Under the pieces are notes generated by a model that worked only from the letters and a program-made list of their open reading frames with translations, searched no databases and had not been told where the DNA came from. Positions 33,701 to 46,764 of a stretch of 64,000 bases of DNA are shown one piece after another. Each line of letters opens with the position of its first letter. Positions within the stretch are counted from its first letter, which is position 1. Position numbers and translations under genes: made by a program. The stretch is taken from NCBI GenBank assembly GCA_029817715.1, contig JARUPY010000290.1, positions 4,464,001 through 4,528,000 on the forward strand, written 5' to 3'. Source of the stretch: Melastoma dodecandrum (Eukaryota > Streptophyta > Magnoliopsida > Myrtales > Melastomataceae).

Positions 33701-34600
33701 CGAATTCATAAAACAAAAGGTCAGTCCGAATCAATATCTTTGTCGCGGTGAACGTAGCCGCAATCCCAAGGAAGCATTATTACCTGGCCCTGGCCTGAGG
33801 AGTAATTGTCTCCTCCACTCTGCCACTGATCGCGATTCGCCATGGCTCACACAAATATTTTGCCGATGTTGCAGGATGCCTGAAAGACTGGATGGACTTT
33901 ATATAGAGCCATGTTAGTGTCGCCTTCCCTCATTCTCCGCATCCCGCGGCCCCGATTCGTGCACGTATGACGCCTTGACGGGGCTCCTGTGGTTGGAAAT
34001 TGTCAAACCAACCCAAATTCACTGAAGCACGTGTCTTAACTCTTTACATGTTCAGATTCATCAGGTCTTAAAAACGAGAATATCAGCTTCAGCCTTGAAG
34101 GAGGGCGAACAAATGATGATGCTGAACATGGGCTGGGCCCATTCTACACAGTCCACCTAGGAACGGCAAGCCTCACAAAGGCGTCCGATGTTGTAAGACG
34201 ATGACTCAGCATCAAAGTTCGAAGGATCATTCCCCAGGAATTCAGAAAACAAGTTTCTACAACAAGGCAGGAGGAGTTCTTCAAATGCACATACGACATG
34301 AAAGAAATAACTGTGACAGGTGCTTGTCCAGCAGTTCTCCCAAAGTTGAAATTCGAACAAGAAGTTGGTCGAAAGAATTATTATTTCTCAATGCCATTTA
34401 AAGGAGAGGGCCCTAAAAGCACCACCTGATGGCCCCAGAAGCAACCGTTTCCAAAGGAGAGTTCCACTCCCCAAAAGTTGCAAAAGAAATGACCATTTGA
34501 ATCAAGACCAATGATGGAAACGAGGAAGGCAAAGCGCGCCTTTGGTTCGATGCGGCAGAGTATATAGTACCCCCTTCAATCTCTCCAGACTTTATTGCAG
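33701..34600. other. No gene recognised; 3' flank of COX5b at the right
   Basis: On the minus strand just below 34622 lies an AATAAAG polyadenylation-like signal (near 34593-34600) suited to the COX5b mRNA. The rest contains short ORFs in changing frames that I cannot assign; some may be decayed coding sequence. Confidence 0.35.
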
Positions 34601-34621
34601 TTGCTAAATGTTGGCGCTGGA

Positions 34622-36130
34622 TTAATGATGTTCTTCGTCTTCGCCATGTCCGTAAGGTGATCCTCCCGGGCCCACAACTTCCAGCTGTCACAAGAAGGCA
34701 TCATGTAAACAATTCAATACTGTGTTGGAGAAGTGTAATCCAACGACCATGGAGTAATGTAGTTGGACCGTGTGAAGCGTGAACTAAAGTGGACTTGATA
34801 AATTATAGAAGCATGAGTTTCAGAAGGTTAAGTCGCGGCAGGGACTTACCACAAAGTACTGAGAACAGACGGGACATTCATGAGGCTGGCCCTTCTTCAG
34901 CCAAAACCATACAACATCATGCTCATCCTCTTCATAAAAGAAACAGAAAATGGAAAAGGGAGAACATAAAATTCAGATGCCAGACCAACTGGATGCACTT
35001 CCACAGCCACAGCCTTAGAGGATGTGGTCGGTGGCGATTAATCAATACAAAATAAAATAACAAAAACTGGACTTACCGCCTTCTCCTCCAGGGCATCCGA
35101 CGATTCTCTTGTCAAAGACAGACTTGACGACGGCCGGTGCTTCCTACATGCAAACAAAAACCAAACCAGTTGAAATAACAGGTTCGCTCTCTCTATTCAG
35201 TTCAGAAAATTGCATTCCACCACATTTTGCAGAAAGGGTTCGGTTGAATTGTCACCCAACTACAAAGGCTACTCAACAAAATTTAAAAGCAGTAATGCAG
35301 AATCATTTCAATGCTTCTGAATATTGGATAAATGGCAATTAATTATCGCTCATAACAAATGATCAATCAACCATTGCATGCATCTGCAAGTCACAACAGT
35401 TTCTTGAATATTTGATCACCACGCTAATATTTATAACTCCATAGGAAGACTAAATGTCAAAATGAGAATCACAAGCACAAACCTTTGTGCCAAAAGGACC
35501 GACAGGATGATCAATCTCTAGAATATTTCTTCCCTGACAATACAAGAAATCTCGCATTTAGCACACAGTTAGAAGATATATGAAGAAAATATAAAAACAC
35601 GACCAAAATCAATAAATGGAGTAGAAAAAACAAAGAACCTCAAGCTCCGCTTCGAGCTCCTCTCGTTCGTGCCCAGTGGCAATTGGCATTACATCTTCAA
35701 CCTTCTTCTTGACGGCAGATTCACCTACATCAGCACAGGCACCGCACGGTCAAGATCACGACGGAATTCAACCAATCCATCCCGTGTGCAGTCAAATTGA
35801 GGCAGGCGCAATCCCACGTAACAAAAACGCCGTTGCCGCTAACAAACGTAACGAGACATCTTGGTATAAATAAAAAAAGATCGAAAATAAAAATCTATGG
35901 CCGGCAACGATCGAATAAATGGCCGGAGACCGTCAACAACCAACGCAAAAGCAAGGGGACAATCACGAACCTGATCCAGCGGCTAACCAGCGGGATGAGA
36001 GGAAAGACAAAGGGATACGAGCGACGGGGGCTCGATCTCCGCGCAATCCCGCGGCGGCGGACACGCATCGGGGAGCAGAGAAGGCGACGGCTAGGGTTTT
36101 AAGGTGCGAAGAGACGAGTCTCCTCCACAT
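34622..36130 (-). CDS. COX5B: Cytochrome c oxidase subunit 5b, mitochondrial
   Basis: A nuclear-encoded, zinc-binding subunit of respiratory complex IV on the matrix side. Six exons, complement: 35971-36130, 35639-35724, 35483-35533, 35077-35143, 34850-34929, 34622-34684, giving 168 residues. The N-terminus (MWRRLVSSHLKTLAVAF) is an Arg/Ser-rich presequence. The body holds EDVMPIATGHEREELEAELE, NILEIDHPVGPFGTKEAPAV, then IVGCPGGEGEDEHDVVWFWL and HECPVCSQYFVLEVVGPGG. These supply the conserved Cys (GCP; ECPVC) of the zinc site. It ends EDEEHH. Phases and splice sites all agree. Exons of 51-86 nt are small, so the gene is easy to miss by ORF length. Confidence 0.95.
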
Positions 36131-37088
36131 GGTTGACTTCTAAGCGATGTGGATGTGTTGGCTGCCGTACGATCTCTCAGGTCGCCCCCGGACGGTCCGT
36201 CGTTGAACGAGCTCTGCGCCGCCCTGTTCTCGTCGGGCAGCTCGTCGTAGCTGGAAATGGGATGAAGGTGGAGTCCCACGTGCAGACTCGGTAGTCGCGG
36301 CTGTAGGAGATCCCCCAACAGCCAACTAAAGCACGCGCCCGAGGGAGGGGGGGGGGGGGCAGTTCTCTATTGGGCTCATATGTAGTTGGGCCTGTTATCG
36401 GCCCGATCATTAATTTGTATCCTTTTAAAGCATTCTATTAAATATAGACATAAATTGCGTGATTGATGCATCAATAAGCGATTTCATTTTCCCGACAGCA
36501 CATGGTTTTGCAGATTCCGCTTTCGATGTTTCATCATGGTCTCGTACAATATGAAAATAAATGTACAATTTGTTTGAAATAGCGTATTAAAAGATAAAAT
36601 ATATAAATAATAAAAAGATAAATAAAATACATATTAAAAATATAAAATTGAGACGTATTAAATTTAAAGCACATTAATTACATTTTCATCTCATTGGCTT
36701 TATAAAAATCGAGTTCGCTTTCTTTTAAGGAAATCAAGTTCTCGTCTTAAAACTCGAACCTGAGTTTGAATCAATTTTTGAAGCTTATTTTTTTTTTAAC
36801 GAACTCAAATTATTTTATGAACCCGAATTAAACAAAAACTAAATCTCGGCGTATCCGCGTGTCTATTATTTTAACGAAAGCCTCGATTAGCCCAATGCCC
36901 ACAGTTTTGGGCCTTCAAGGATGGAGTTCCTCAGGCCCTTCTGACACGAGAAGTCAAATTTCTTACCATCCCAAACCAAACCGAAACAACAACCTAACCA
37001 ACGTTTGTTCTACACTCCGGTCACAATCACAGTCACACCACCAACATCAAGCAACAAGTTCACGTGATCGCATCTCGTTCCTCCTCGA

Positions 37089-37445
37089 CTACTTGCGCCT
37101 GTGGGAACCCGACACGTCAGAGGCGAGCCTCGACGCGATGGCGGAGTGGTACATCGCGTCGTGGAAGGTGTAGCAGTCCGCGGTCTTCAGCCGGAGCTCC
37201 CTCGCCTTCTCCTCGGTGATGCGACCGGCCGACCGGCTCCCGGACTCCCCTCGCGCCTCGATCGCAGCTTCGGCCGTCGTCGCGTCGTCCGCGGGGCAGC
37301 TCGGGTCGGGATCGGAAGGCCGCCCTAAAAGAGGAGGGAGGGGCGTGAACCTCGACGCGTGGACTCGTCCCGAGCTACAACAGCCCGGCCTGATGGAGGG
37401 AGAGGGGAGTCGGATCGACGGGGATGGGTTGAGGAAGGCCGCCAT
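37089..37445 (-). CDS. Small probable plastid-targeted protein, unknown function
   Basis: A single-exon ORF of 118 residues from the ATG at 37445. The first ~60 residues (MAAFLNPSPSIRLPSPS...) are Ser/Pro/Arg-rich and poor in acids, like a transit peptide. The C-terminal part, EEKARELRLKTADCYTFHDA then MYHSAIASRLASD, is helical and looks conserved. The gene has a GC-rich bias typical of coding sequence here, against AT-rich flanks. I recognise the look of the C-terminus but not its family. A further intron after SHRRK is possible. Confidence 0.55.
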   Translation of the reverse strand: MAAFLNPSPSIRLPSPSIRPGCCSSGRVHASRFTPLPPLLGRPSDPDPSCPADDATTAEAAIEARGESGSRSAGRITEEKARELRLKTADCYTFHDAMYHSAIASRLASDVSGSHRRK

Positions 37446-38365
37446 TGATGAACTTGGGACGCTGTTAAAAGTTGATGCGTTGAGTGTTAGCAAAGGCTGA
37501 AGAAGAAGAAGAGGGAGGAATGATCGGGTGGGGTTGAGGGGAGTAGCGGAATGTCGAGGGGTCCCAACGTTGGATTTTAATTTAACATTAGGAAGGCCTT
37601 ACGGTGGGCCGACGGAGCACTGGATTGCCCTGGGGGTTGAGGAAACGGATAAGGATGAAAAGAACAATGACAGGAGGGGGGGCAGTTTTTTTAATCATCG
37701 AGTTTAGCTTAAACTAAGGTGGATGTCCCGATCTTGGAGGATAAGGTTTTAAGGTTACTTCACTTTCCCGTGGGCGGTGTTTGGGCAGGGAGGCCGGTTC
37801 TTGGAGGGGGTTCGGATCGAGGCCGAATCAGGGCTGAAGGGATCTTTCCCAGAAAGGCCCTTTCATCTGCCGAATTCCGAGCCCGTTTAATCATGGCAGA
37901 AAGATGGGGACGAGCCCGCCAGCTCTATAAATACGAGGTCTCCCTGCCTGTGGTTGACCTTCCCTCCCCCTTTATAATTTCCATTTGTACAATTTTTTTG
38001 TTTTTTTTCTTTCTTTTTATTTGTAGTTTTCACCCCTGTTTCTGGGTTTGATTTCACGTTCATCGTGTTTATCATCCGTCGTCGGGATCATAGTACCTCT
38101 GACTTTTGCTTACCGTGTCCTAATCAATCAGTGATAAATCTTTTGTTTTACTCTGCTTTCATTTGCTATTTTTTTTGCTGTAAAGAAGATAAGAGGAAGA
38201 TTACGTGGATCGTATAGCCAAATCGATCACCGGGTAGTCCTGCTGTGGTGCCTGGTGGGATTGTTTGAATTTTTTGGCTTAGGAATCTGGGATTTTTTTG
38301 TCCGATCTAGGTTTACTGGTGCCTCGTCTTTGTTTCTTTTTTTTTTCTTTTGGTGGGTGTGTGAG

Positions 38366-40460
38366 ATGGATAGGAAGAAGAGTTCGGTGCCGTTGGTTTG
38401 TCATGGGCATTCGAGGCCCGTCGTGGATTTGTTTTACAGTCCCGTGACTCCTGACGGGTTCTTCCTTATCAGTGCTAGCAAAGGTATTCTTTTGTTTGTT
38501 TCTTCATTGATTCCGCTGCCTTCACTGACTATGATTATGCTGAGTATTCACTTGTTGTTCGGTTCGGGCCGTTGTGTTGGCGTTGGCTTCTGTTGCGACG
38601 CGTGTAATTCAATGAAGAGTGCGCTGTCCTGTGATAGCGAGATGGACTATTTCTTGTACTACTTAGGTTGGTTGCTATTTAATTCTCACTCAGCATGTGT
38701 TTTGATGTCGGCTTTCTATCTGTGTAGATTCTAGTCCAATGCTTCGGAATGGAGAGTCTGGGGATTGGATTGGGACCTTTGGAGGCCACAAAGGAGCTGT
38801 ATGGAGCTGTTGCTTGGATACCAATGCTCTGCGTGCTGCATCTGCCTCCGCTGATTTCTCTGCGTATGTGTCTCCTGTTTTGGGATGCTGGATAGTTTTT
38901 GTGGCTGAATCATCTTATCTCTGATCTCTAGTAATTTATTGTTGCATCACATTACTTGCTGATGCAGGAAATTATGGGATGCTTTGACCGGGGACGAATT
39001 ACATTCCTTTGAACACAAACACATTGTCCGGGCTTGTGCTTTCTCAGAGGTGATTTCCTTTTTCCCATTTTGGCACCTTTTATGTACTTATTGTGTCGGC
39101 TCTCGAGTACATTTGATGTTTGTGGATTTGGATTTCTTTTATTGGTATGAGTCATTCGTAATCATAATCAATGGTCTTGAACAGGACACTCACCTGCTGT
39201 TAACTGGTGGGTTTGAGAAAATACTCCGAATCTTTGACCTGAATCGACCTGATGCTCCTCCAACAGTAGTTGACAATTCTCCTGGTTCTATTAGAACCGT
39301 GACTTGGCTTCATAGTGATCAGACAATATTGAGTTCGTGCACCGATATTGGTGGTGTGAGGTAATAATGGTGCTTGGATTGTAAATGTTGCATTAAATTG
39401 GTTTCGGTCTCATTGTAATTTCTGTTTAGCGCATCTCTTGGTTAGTGGCACTGTGTCAGTTGACTTGAAGACAGTTAAACATGCTTCTTGTGTGGAATGA
39501 AGCAGCATTAGGAGCACAGTTTATTTGGAGCAAATAGGCCGCATTGTTCCTGAATTTGAATCAACCTTTGCAATTGACCCCCTTCAATTTCCTTATGTTG
39601 TGACTCTGTCATGCAACTTTTAGTGACTTATCATTTGCAACACCAGGTTGTGGGATGTGAGGAGTGGAAAGATAGTTCAAACACTTGAGACAAAGTCTCC
39701 TGTGACGAGTGCTGAAGTTAGTCAGGATGGCCGTTATATAACCACTGCAGATGGGTCCACCGTCAGGTTTTGGGATGCAAATCAGTAAGCTTGCCACTCC
39801 CTGTTCATTTTCTTTTTTTGGCTACAACACTGATGCCTGGATCTCATGTGATTCGTTTCTATCTGATCAGCTTCGGACTATTTAAGAGCTACAACATGCC
39901 GTGTAATGTAGAGTCAGCCTCATTAGAACCAAAGCTGGGGAACAAATTCGTTGCAGGAGGAGAAGACATGTGGGTTCACATCTTTGACTTCCACACAGGC
40001 GACGAGATTGGTAGGTGGTGGTGGTACATTCCTTTAGGCATACTGAGCCATATCCTGTCTAAAGCGGTTTGTAGATTGTTAATGTTCTCGGTGTGCAGGA
40101 TTCATTACCATCTCGACGAGCTGAACTTTAAATGTTTGGTCGAGTAAAGGACAAGTTTGTCTCATCCTCTTCTCTGAATTTTGTTTGACGACAGGATGCA
40201 ACAAGGGTCATCACGGACCCGTCCATTGTGTGCGCTTCTCCCCAGGTGGGGAGTCATATGCTTCTGGATCAGAAGACGGCACCATAAGGATCTGGCAGAC
40301 TGGTCCCACCCTCAATGGAGAAAACGAAACAAATCCAGGGAATGGCCTGGTCTCTGGCAAGGCAAAGACCGTGGCCGATGAAATAGGTCAGAAGATGGAG
40401 GACCTATATGTCGGAAAGGAAGGGAAGAATGGAGACAAGGAAAAGCCGACCGATGTTTGA
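38366..40460 (+). CDS. STRAP-type WD40 protein (serine-threonine kinase receptor-associated protein homologue)
   Basis: Exons 38366-38483, 38728-38863, 38968-39049, 39185-39360, 39647-39784, 39871-40010 and 40195-40460 give 351 residues. The repeats follow the STRAP/UNRIP order: [27 protein letters not shown]...[64 protein letters not shown] and [15 protein letters not shown]...IRIW. Animal STRAP joins the SMN complex and TGF-beta signalling. In plants the role is less defined and seven-blade propeller scaffolding is the safe statement. The charged C-tail is rich in Lys and Glu. The start ATG follows a long pyrimidine-rich leader with TTTTTTTT tracts. Confidence 0.93.
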
Positions 40461-42020
40461 CGATTTGCGGCACTTTCATCGTGTTTGGTACTTGTGTTCT
40501 AGCTTATGCATGTTGGCTATGGAAATGAAGTCTCTCGAGCGGATGCTTTGGTTCTCAGTTTCGTGGCTCACCCTGGAATAGAAATTTGGGCAGCGACAGG
40601 TTAAGATACGCGGCGAGGTCGTGAAACTTAGAGATGTTGTTGGGTACTAAGTGGGACTTATCAAATACATACCACAAAAAAAAAAGAAAAAAAAAAGAAA
40701 GAGAAAATCGCATGTTGTGGGACGTGGTTAGGATGATGCTTCATTTACCTACACTTTCAATTTTTTTGGTGCTTTTATCGTTTAGCTTATTATTTTTTTG
40801 TACAATTTATACGAATTTCGTAAAGTATTGTCGTGTAACGTTTTCTACACAAGTGACATTATTTTGTAAATTTGTCGTATTGTGAGTTTCATAAGTACAT
40901 TAGCTACTAAGATTACGAACTCTCCCGTTATTAATAACGAGTTCAGGGTAGGGGATGAACGAATTCTTGACCTTCTATTAATAATTTTGAAAATTATTAT
41001 ATTATTAAACAAAATATTTTAAGGACTAATATTTTCTAAAAAATATGTTAGAAAATTCGTATTTTTTCCATTAAGAAAATTGGTATGCTTTTATATTGGA
41101 GTAAGAAAATCAATTTTTTGCTCAAATGGGAGTTAGGTTTTTTAATACCGATATCCTTAATGGTGAGAAATGAAGTGAAAGCATGAAACTTCAACTTGAT
41201 GTTTGCGTAAAAATGTTCTACACGCACGATATATAGACAAAAAATGAAAGTAAGTATTATTAGTCTTAGTTTGATCAACAAAATGTAACAAAATGAAAGA
41301 ATACATGCCGTCATTAATTCAATCTGAAGACAAAACCAATGCCCACTTGGGTTACAAATGGTTGTATGTGTTTTATTACAATTTGAACTACCTCTATATA
41401 TTTATAAAAGATAAATAACTACTAAGTAATTATGTTTTGCATTCCATTACGTGCTTTTATCGTAAATCAATTGTTACATTCGACTGGAACATTCTCGACT
41501 TCTTCCCTCCTTCACTCATTCTATTGCCCGTCTCAAACGAACGCAGACCGAGTACAATCTCAGCAGATTGAGTCTAATCGACATAAAATGTATTCAGTAT
41601 CAGTAAACTGAGTCTAATTGATGTCAATTGAGTTTAGTATACTTTAGTCGGACTGACTTCTATTTTACTCGTTGATTACGTCGTGTTCACTATAATCGAA
41701 TGCGAAAAAAAGATTGTGTTTGTTTTCTAAATGGAAATTTTTCAGGTATGAATTTTAAAAATTAAAACAAAGATCATGCACTTTGACAAAGAAAGTAGGA
41801 AAGATCGGGACTCCAAATGATGATAGGTGGAAACTTTCCAGAAAAGTCAGACCACCACACACCTACCCCCCTCACCAACTCCCTCCAACGACACCCTTCC
41901 CTCTGAGAAATAAAGAACCATTTCCATGTCCTAATTCCTAATCCTGAAATCCTTCCCCAATTCCCACCACCCGTTTCCCAACAACAGTCTCTCCGCAAAC
42001 CCACTTGCAATCTCCGGACC
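40461..42020. other. AT-rich intergenic region
   Basis: No coding sequence recognised. Oligo-A tracts near 40675-40705 and AT-rich DNA to 41760 follow the STRAP 3' end. The last 150 bp form the likely CSE promoter and leader. Confidence 0.45.
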
Positions 42021-43459
42021 ATGCCTGGGGAGGAGGAGACGCCACAGCCTCCCCCCAACTTCTGGGGGGACGCCCCTGAGGACGAGTACTATGCATCTCA
42101 AGGGGTTACCAACACCAAGTCCTACTTCGATACCCCACACGGCAAGATCTTCACCCAGAGCTTCCTCCCCCTTCATGGGAAGGTCAAGGCTTCTGTCTAC
42201 ATGACCCATGGCTACGGTTCAGATACCGGATGGCTGTTCCAGAAGATTTGCATCAACTACGCCACCTGGGATTACGCCGTCTTCGCGGCCGACCTCCTCG
42301 GACACGGTCGATCCGACGGCCTCCGCTGCTACCTGGGTAAACACTTCCTTATGCTAGGCTTGGATCAATGTTATTTACATGCGTGCAACGTGTGATCTGG
42401 TCTCCGTCCCTCCTGCTCCGGCCTAATTGGACTTGAGCTGACTAGTTCTAGCCTCTAAAGTCGGATGGTTCATTTTGTGGGGATTCAATTTCTGTTGGTC
42501 TTTAGGATAGATCATGGATCGCACAGCAGAATGTAGGTGATATGCCGTTTTCGGATGTTAAACATTCAGGGCGTTGCGTATCTGTCCTTGATTTCACGAT
42601 CTCGGCAACACGACTCGATAGGCACGTTCATGTTAAGCTAGAATGAGAACTTCTAGGTCTTGGACAGGCAATTCAGAACTCTGAAACTAAATTGTGTTTT
42701 TTGCCAACATTTAGGACTAACTTCACTTATTATGATTATGCTTCGAAAAGCCCGAGGCCGATGTGAAATAGGAAATAAGATCTGTTCTCTGATTGGGATT
42801 CCACAGGTGACCTGGAGAAGGTTGCTGCGGCGTCCTTGCACTGCTTCTCTCACGTCCGCGAGAGCGAACCTTACAAGGATCTGCCTGCATTCCTCTTTGG
42901 CGAGTCGATGGGCGGGGCGGCAACCATGCTCATGTACTTTCAGTCAAAGCCTGACCTATGGACTGGCCTGATCTTCTCTGCGCCACTCTTTGTGATGCCC
43001 GAGCCCATGAAACCTAGCAGGGTGAGGCTGTTCGTGTATGGTCTTCTGTTTGGGATCGCCGACACATGGGCAAGCATGCCCGACAACAAGATGGTGGGGA
43101 AAGCCATCAAGGACCCGGAGAAGCTGAAGATCATAGCCTCGAACCCGCGGAGGTACACAGGGAAACCAAGGGTCGGGACAATGAGGGAGCTTGCGAGGGT
43201 GTGCCAGTACATACAGGACAACTTCTCCAGGGTGACAGCGCCATTCCTGACGGCTCACGGGACCGCCGACGGGGTGACATGTCCCACGTCATCGCAGCTG
43301 CTGTACGAGAAAGCGTCGAGCGAGGACAAGACGCTGAAGCTGTACGAGGGGATGTACCATTCCTTGATCCAGGGGGAGCCCGATGAGAACGCAAACAGGG
43401 TATTGGGTGATATGAGGGAGTGGATCGATGCAAGGGTCGAGAAGTACGGGAAGAAGTGA
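42021..43459 (+). CDS. CSE: Caffeoylshikimate esterase (monoacylglycerol lipase-type alpha/beta hydrolase)
   Basis: CSE hydrolyses caffeoylshikimate to caffeate in lignin precursor synthesis; the family also shows lysophospholipase and monoacylglycerol lipase activity. Exons 42021-42336 and 42807-43459 give 322 residues. Seen are NFWGDAPEDEYYASQGV, the HGYGSD (Hx4D) motif, FAADLLGHGRSDG, the nucleophile elbow FLFGESMGG, MPDNKMVGKAIKDPEKLKII, and TAHGTADGVTCPTSS carrying the catalytic Asp. The catalytic His lies in YEGMYHSLIQGEPDEN. Length and motifs are full, with no lesions. The MYHSLIQGEP and IIASNPRRYTGKPRVGTMRE blocks place it with true CSE and not the broader MAGL group, though activity is inferred. 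Confidence 0.92.
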
Positions 43460-44080
43460 GAAGCCGTGTTCATTCTATGCGGGCATTTTGCTCATAATGT
43501 CTGAACAAAAAGCTACATTGGAATTGTCGATTGCTGTTTCTTACGTGAAAACTCCATTTCAGCCCTCTTGAAAGAGGTTCCCTTTTCCTGCAATTCAAAC
43601 AGGCCTTTTTTTGGCAGAGGGCGAATTTCTGTCAAAGCCAGGCATCTTTCGAAAGAGGGTTTAGACAGATACTCATGGCGATGGTGATCGGGGAGGAAAT
43701 ATCAATGTGTTTGTGAAGAAGAGTGGCCTTTGAATAGTTCCGCCGCCCACACAGGGAGATGCTTCCTTTGACCCTATTAAAAAGGAAACGTGCTCCATCG
43801 CCAGCTCATGTTTGTGTCCTGATCCGACTCCGGTCGGCCCAATATGTTTGAACGTCGGCCGGGCGGGGGGAGTAGGTGGGAAATTCCAAGGGTTCGAGCG
43901 AGGGCTTTAATCCCTAATGAAAAGACAAAACAGCACTTAAAATCCCCAGTGAAAAGACGAAAAGCGGCACATTGCCTCATCTCCTGTCCCGACACCCAAG
44001 AAAGAGATCATTCAGACAACGTGGTCATCTCCCCACCAGCGTAGTCGTGTAAGGGTTGTTCGGAGAGAGGGAGGGTGGCA

Positions 44081-46764
44081 ATGGAGGCTGTTCTTCAGAC
44101 AAGGGGCCGCCTTGTCTCTCTATCTGCCAGCCCCAGAAGCAGGAACCTCGGCCCCTCCCCCGGTCTGAAGCAGAGGGTTTTGTCCCTAAAACCCAGAAAT
44201 CCCCCGACTTTCGCCGTGCCCACAAACGGGTACGCGAAATTCAACGGTCTGGTCGCGAACCCAGGTGATGTATTCCATAAAAATAGGACCTTTCACATCT
44301 GCAAGGCAGAGGCGGCCGCCGCAGGGTCAGCCCCCGGGCAGCCCGCGTTCGGCGAGCCCGAGCCGCCCAAGTTCCTGGGGATCGAGACGGTTACCCTCAA
44401 GAAGATTGTCCCATTGGGTTTGATGTTCTTCTGCATACTGTTCAATTATACCATCCTTAGGGACACCAAGGATGTGTTGGTTGTGACCGCTCCTGGTAGC
44501 AGCGCGGAGATTATACCCTTCCTCAAGACTTGGGTGAATTTGCCCATGGCGATTGGGTTCATGTTGCTATACACTAAGCTGGCTAATGTGTTGTCCAAGG
44601 AAGCTCTTTTTTACTCTGTCATCGTTCCATTCATTGCTTTCTTTGGTGCCTTTGGGTTTGTGTTGTACCCCCTCAGCAATTACATACACCCTCAGGCTTT
44701 GGCTGATAAGTTGCTTGGGATGCTGGGGCCGAGGTTTCTTGGCCCTCTTGCCATCATGAGAATTTGGTCATTCTGCTTATTTTATGTCATGGCTGAGCTT
44801 TGGGGTAGCGTTGTCGTTTCTGTGCTCTTTTGGGGATTTGCCAATCAGGTGAGTCTGATCAGATTTACTGCGTTTTTCCACTTGATTTGATTCTTTGTTC
44901 GCTTGTTTGCCTTGCTAGTTTTGTTTTCGTGGATAGTCTATTTCTGCAGTGATCATGCTAGATGTAATTAACTGCTTCTGAGGAGATGTCTGCTTCTCTG
45001 ATTATTTATTCCTCTGCAATAACTCTGTTTTTTTGATACTGGTGTCAGATATGGTCCAATGGCTGCATTTGCTCGTCTTCTTTATTTTGATATTATATTG
45101 ATGGTCTAATTTCTACGTGTTAGGTGTTTCTATCTTTTGAAAGTTCCTTCTCTTCCTTTTCTCTATGTTCTTATGAAATGGTCATATTGTTCAGTTTGAT
45201 ATCTGTCTGGTTAATGCAGATAACTACTGTTGAGGAAGCCAAAAGATTCTACCCTCTTTTCGGGCTTGGTGCCAATGTTGCTCTTATTTTTTCTGGTCGG
45301 ACCGTTAAGTATTTCTCTACATTGAGGAAAAGTTTGGGTCCAGGAGTTGATGGTTGGGCAGTTTCCTTGAAAGCAATGATGAGCATTGTGGTAATCATGG
45401 GGCTTGCCATTTGTGGGCTGTACTGGTGGGTGAATACTTTCGTTCCTCTTCCAACCCGCAGCAAGAAGAAGAAGGTAAGGGCTATACCATGTAGCAACTA
45501 TCTTTTATTTCCAGGCATTACTTCATTTTTGGTGTGCTTCAATTCGGACCTTATTCAGATACTTCCCCAAACTTCTGAACGTAGTTATTTTTCTGTTCTG
45601 AGGATCAGTTGATAAAAATAGCAAAACTATCTTCGTGTTCTGTCACAATGGTTGTTCTGATTATCAACTAGCTAACTTGGACATTTATTTTGCAGGAGAA
45701 GCTGAAGATGGGAACCGGAGAGAGCTTGAAATTCTTGTTTTCTTCAAGATATATCAGAGACCTTGCCCTGCTAGTGGTTGCATACGGTATCAGTATCAAC
45801 CTTGTCGAAGTTACATGGAAATCAAAGCTCAAAGCACAGGTGAGGTTCTCTTACCACTTTTTTTCATAATCACGACTGACCTTTCACTATTAAGTCCTGA
45901 GTAAACTGTTTCTCTCTGTGTTTTGCAGTTTCCTAGTCCAAATGAATACTCTTCCTTTATGGGCGACTTCTCAACCGCAACCGGCATAACGACTTTCACG
46001 ATGATGTTGCTCAGTCAATTCATCTTCCAGAAGTATGGATGGGGAGTTGCTGCAAAGATTACCCCCACAGTCCTGCTTCTGACTGGAGTCGGTTTCTTCT
46101 CTCTGATATTATTTGGCGATCCATTCGCCCCTACGCTCGCCAAGTTCGGGATGACTCCTCTTCTGGCAGCTGTTTATGTTGGTGCCATGCAAAATATTTT
46201 CAGCAAGAGTGCCAAGTATAGCTTGTTTGATCCCTGCAAGGAAATGGCTTACATACCTTTGGATGAAGACACTAAGGTACAAAATTTCATGCTTGTAAGC
46301 TTCTAAAAATTCGGCTAGGGTAATTACGCCAAAAAGTTTGGCTAATTGAGACGACAGGCTCAAATATTTAAATTGTTTTGTGGGATGTCCTATTTGTCCA
46401 GGTCAAGGGGAAAGCTGCCATTGATGTTGTGTGCAACCCGCTAGGGAAGTCAGGCGGCGCCCTCATCCAGCAATTCATGATCCTCACATTCGGTTCCCTC
46501 GCGAACTCCACTCCTTACTTGGGAGGCATCCTGATGGTGATTGTTCTTGCATGGTTGGCTGCGGCTAGATCACTGGAGACCCAGTTCAACGCCCTTCGCC
46601 AGGAGGAGGAGCTCGAGAAGGAAATGGAAAGATCCTCGGTGAAAGTACCCGTCGTGGCTCAAAGCGAGAGCGGGAATGGCTCCCTCGCTACCGATCCATC
46701 GTTGAATCCCGTTGCCAGTGACTCCACATCCTCTTCTCCAGAGGCTCCCGCTTCGCTAAATTAA
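44081..46764 (+). CDS. NTT1: Plastidic ATP/ADP antiporter (nucleotide transporter)
   Basis: This inner-envelope carrier imports cytosolic ATP in exchange for ADP, powering starch and lipid synthesis in non-green or dark plastids. Exons 44081-44848, 45220-45474, 45696-45839, 45929-46276 and 46402-46764 give 625 residues. The ATG at 44081 is preferred over a GTG two codons upstream. A Ser/Arg-rich transit peptide (~80 residues) precedes about 12 hydrophobic segments of the bacterial/chlamydial TLC family: FNYTILRDTKDVLVVTAP, MAELWGSVVVSVLFWGFANQ, ITTVEEAKRFYPLFGLGANV, INLVEVTWKSKLKAQFPSP and MQNIFSKSAKYSLFDPCKEM. The Glu/Ser-rich tail is soluble. Complete and intact. Whether it is NTT1 or NTT2 cannot be told. 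Confidence 0.96.

Noticed and set aside
43066..43433. Alternative-frame ORFs inside CSE exon 2
   Set aside because: GC-rich coding sequence gives open shadows in other frames; the CSE frame has all catalytic motifs.
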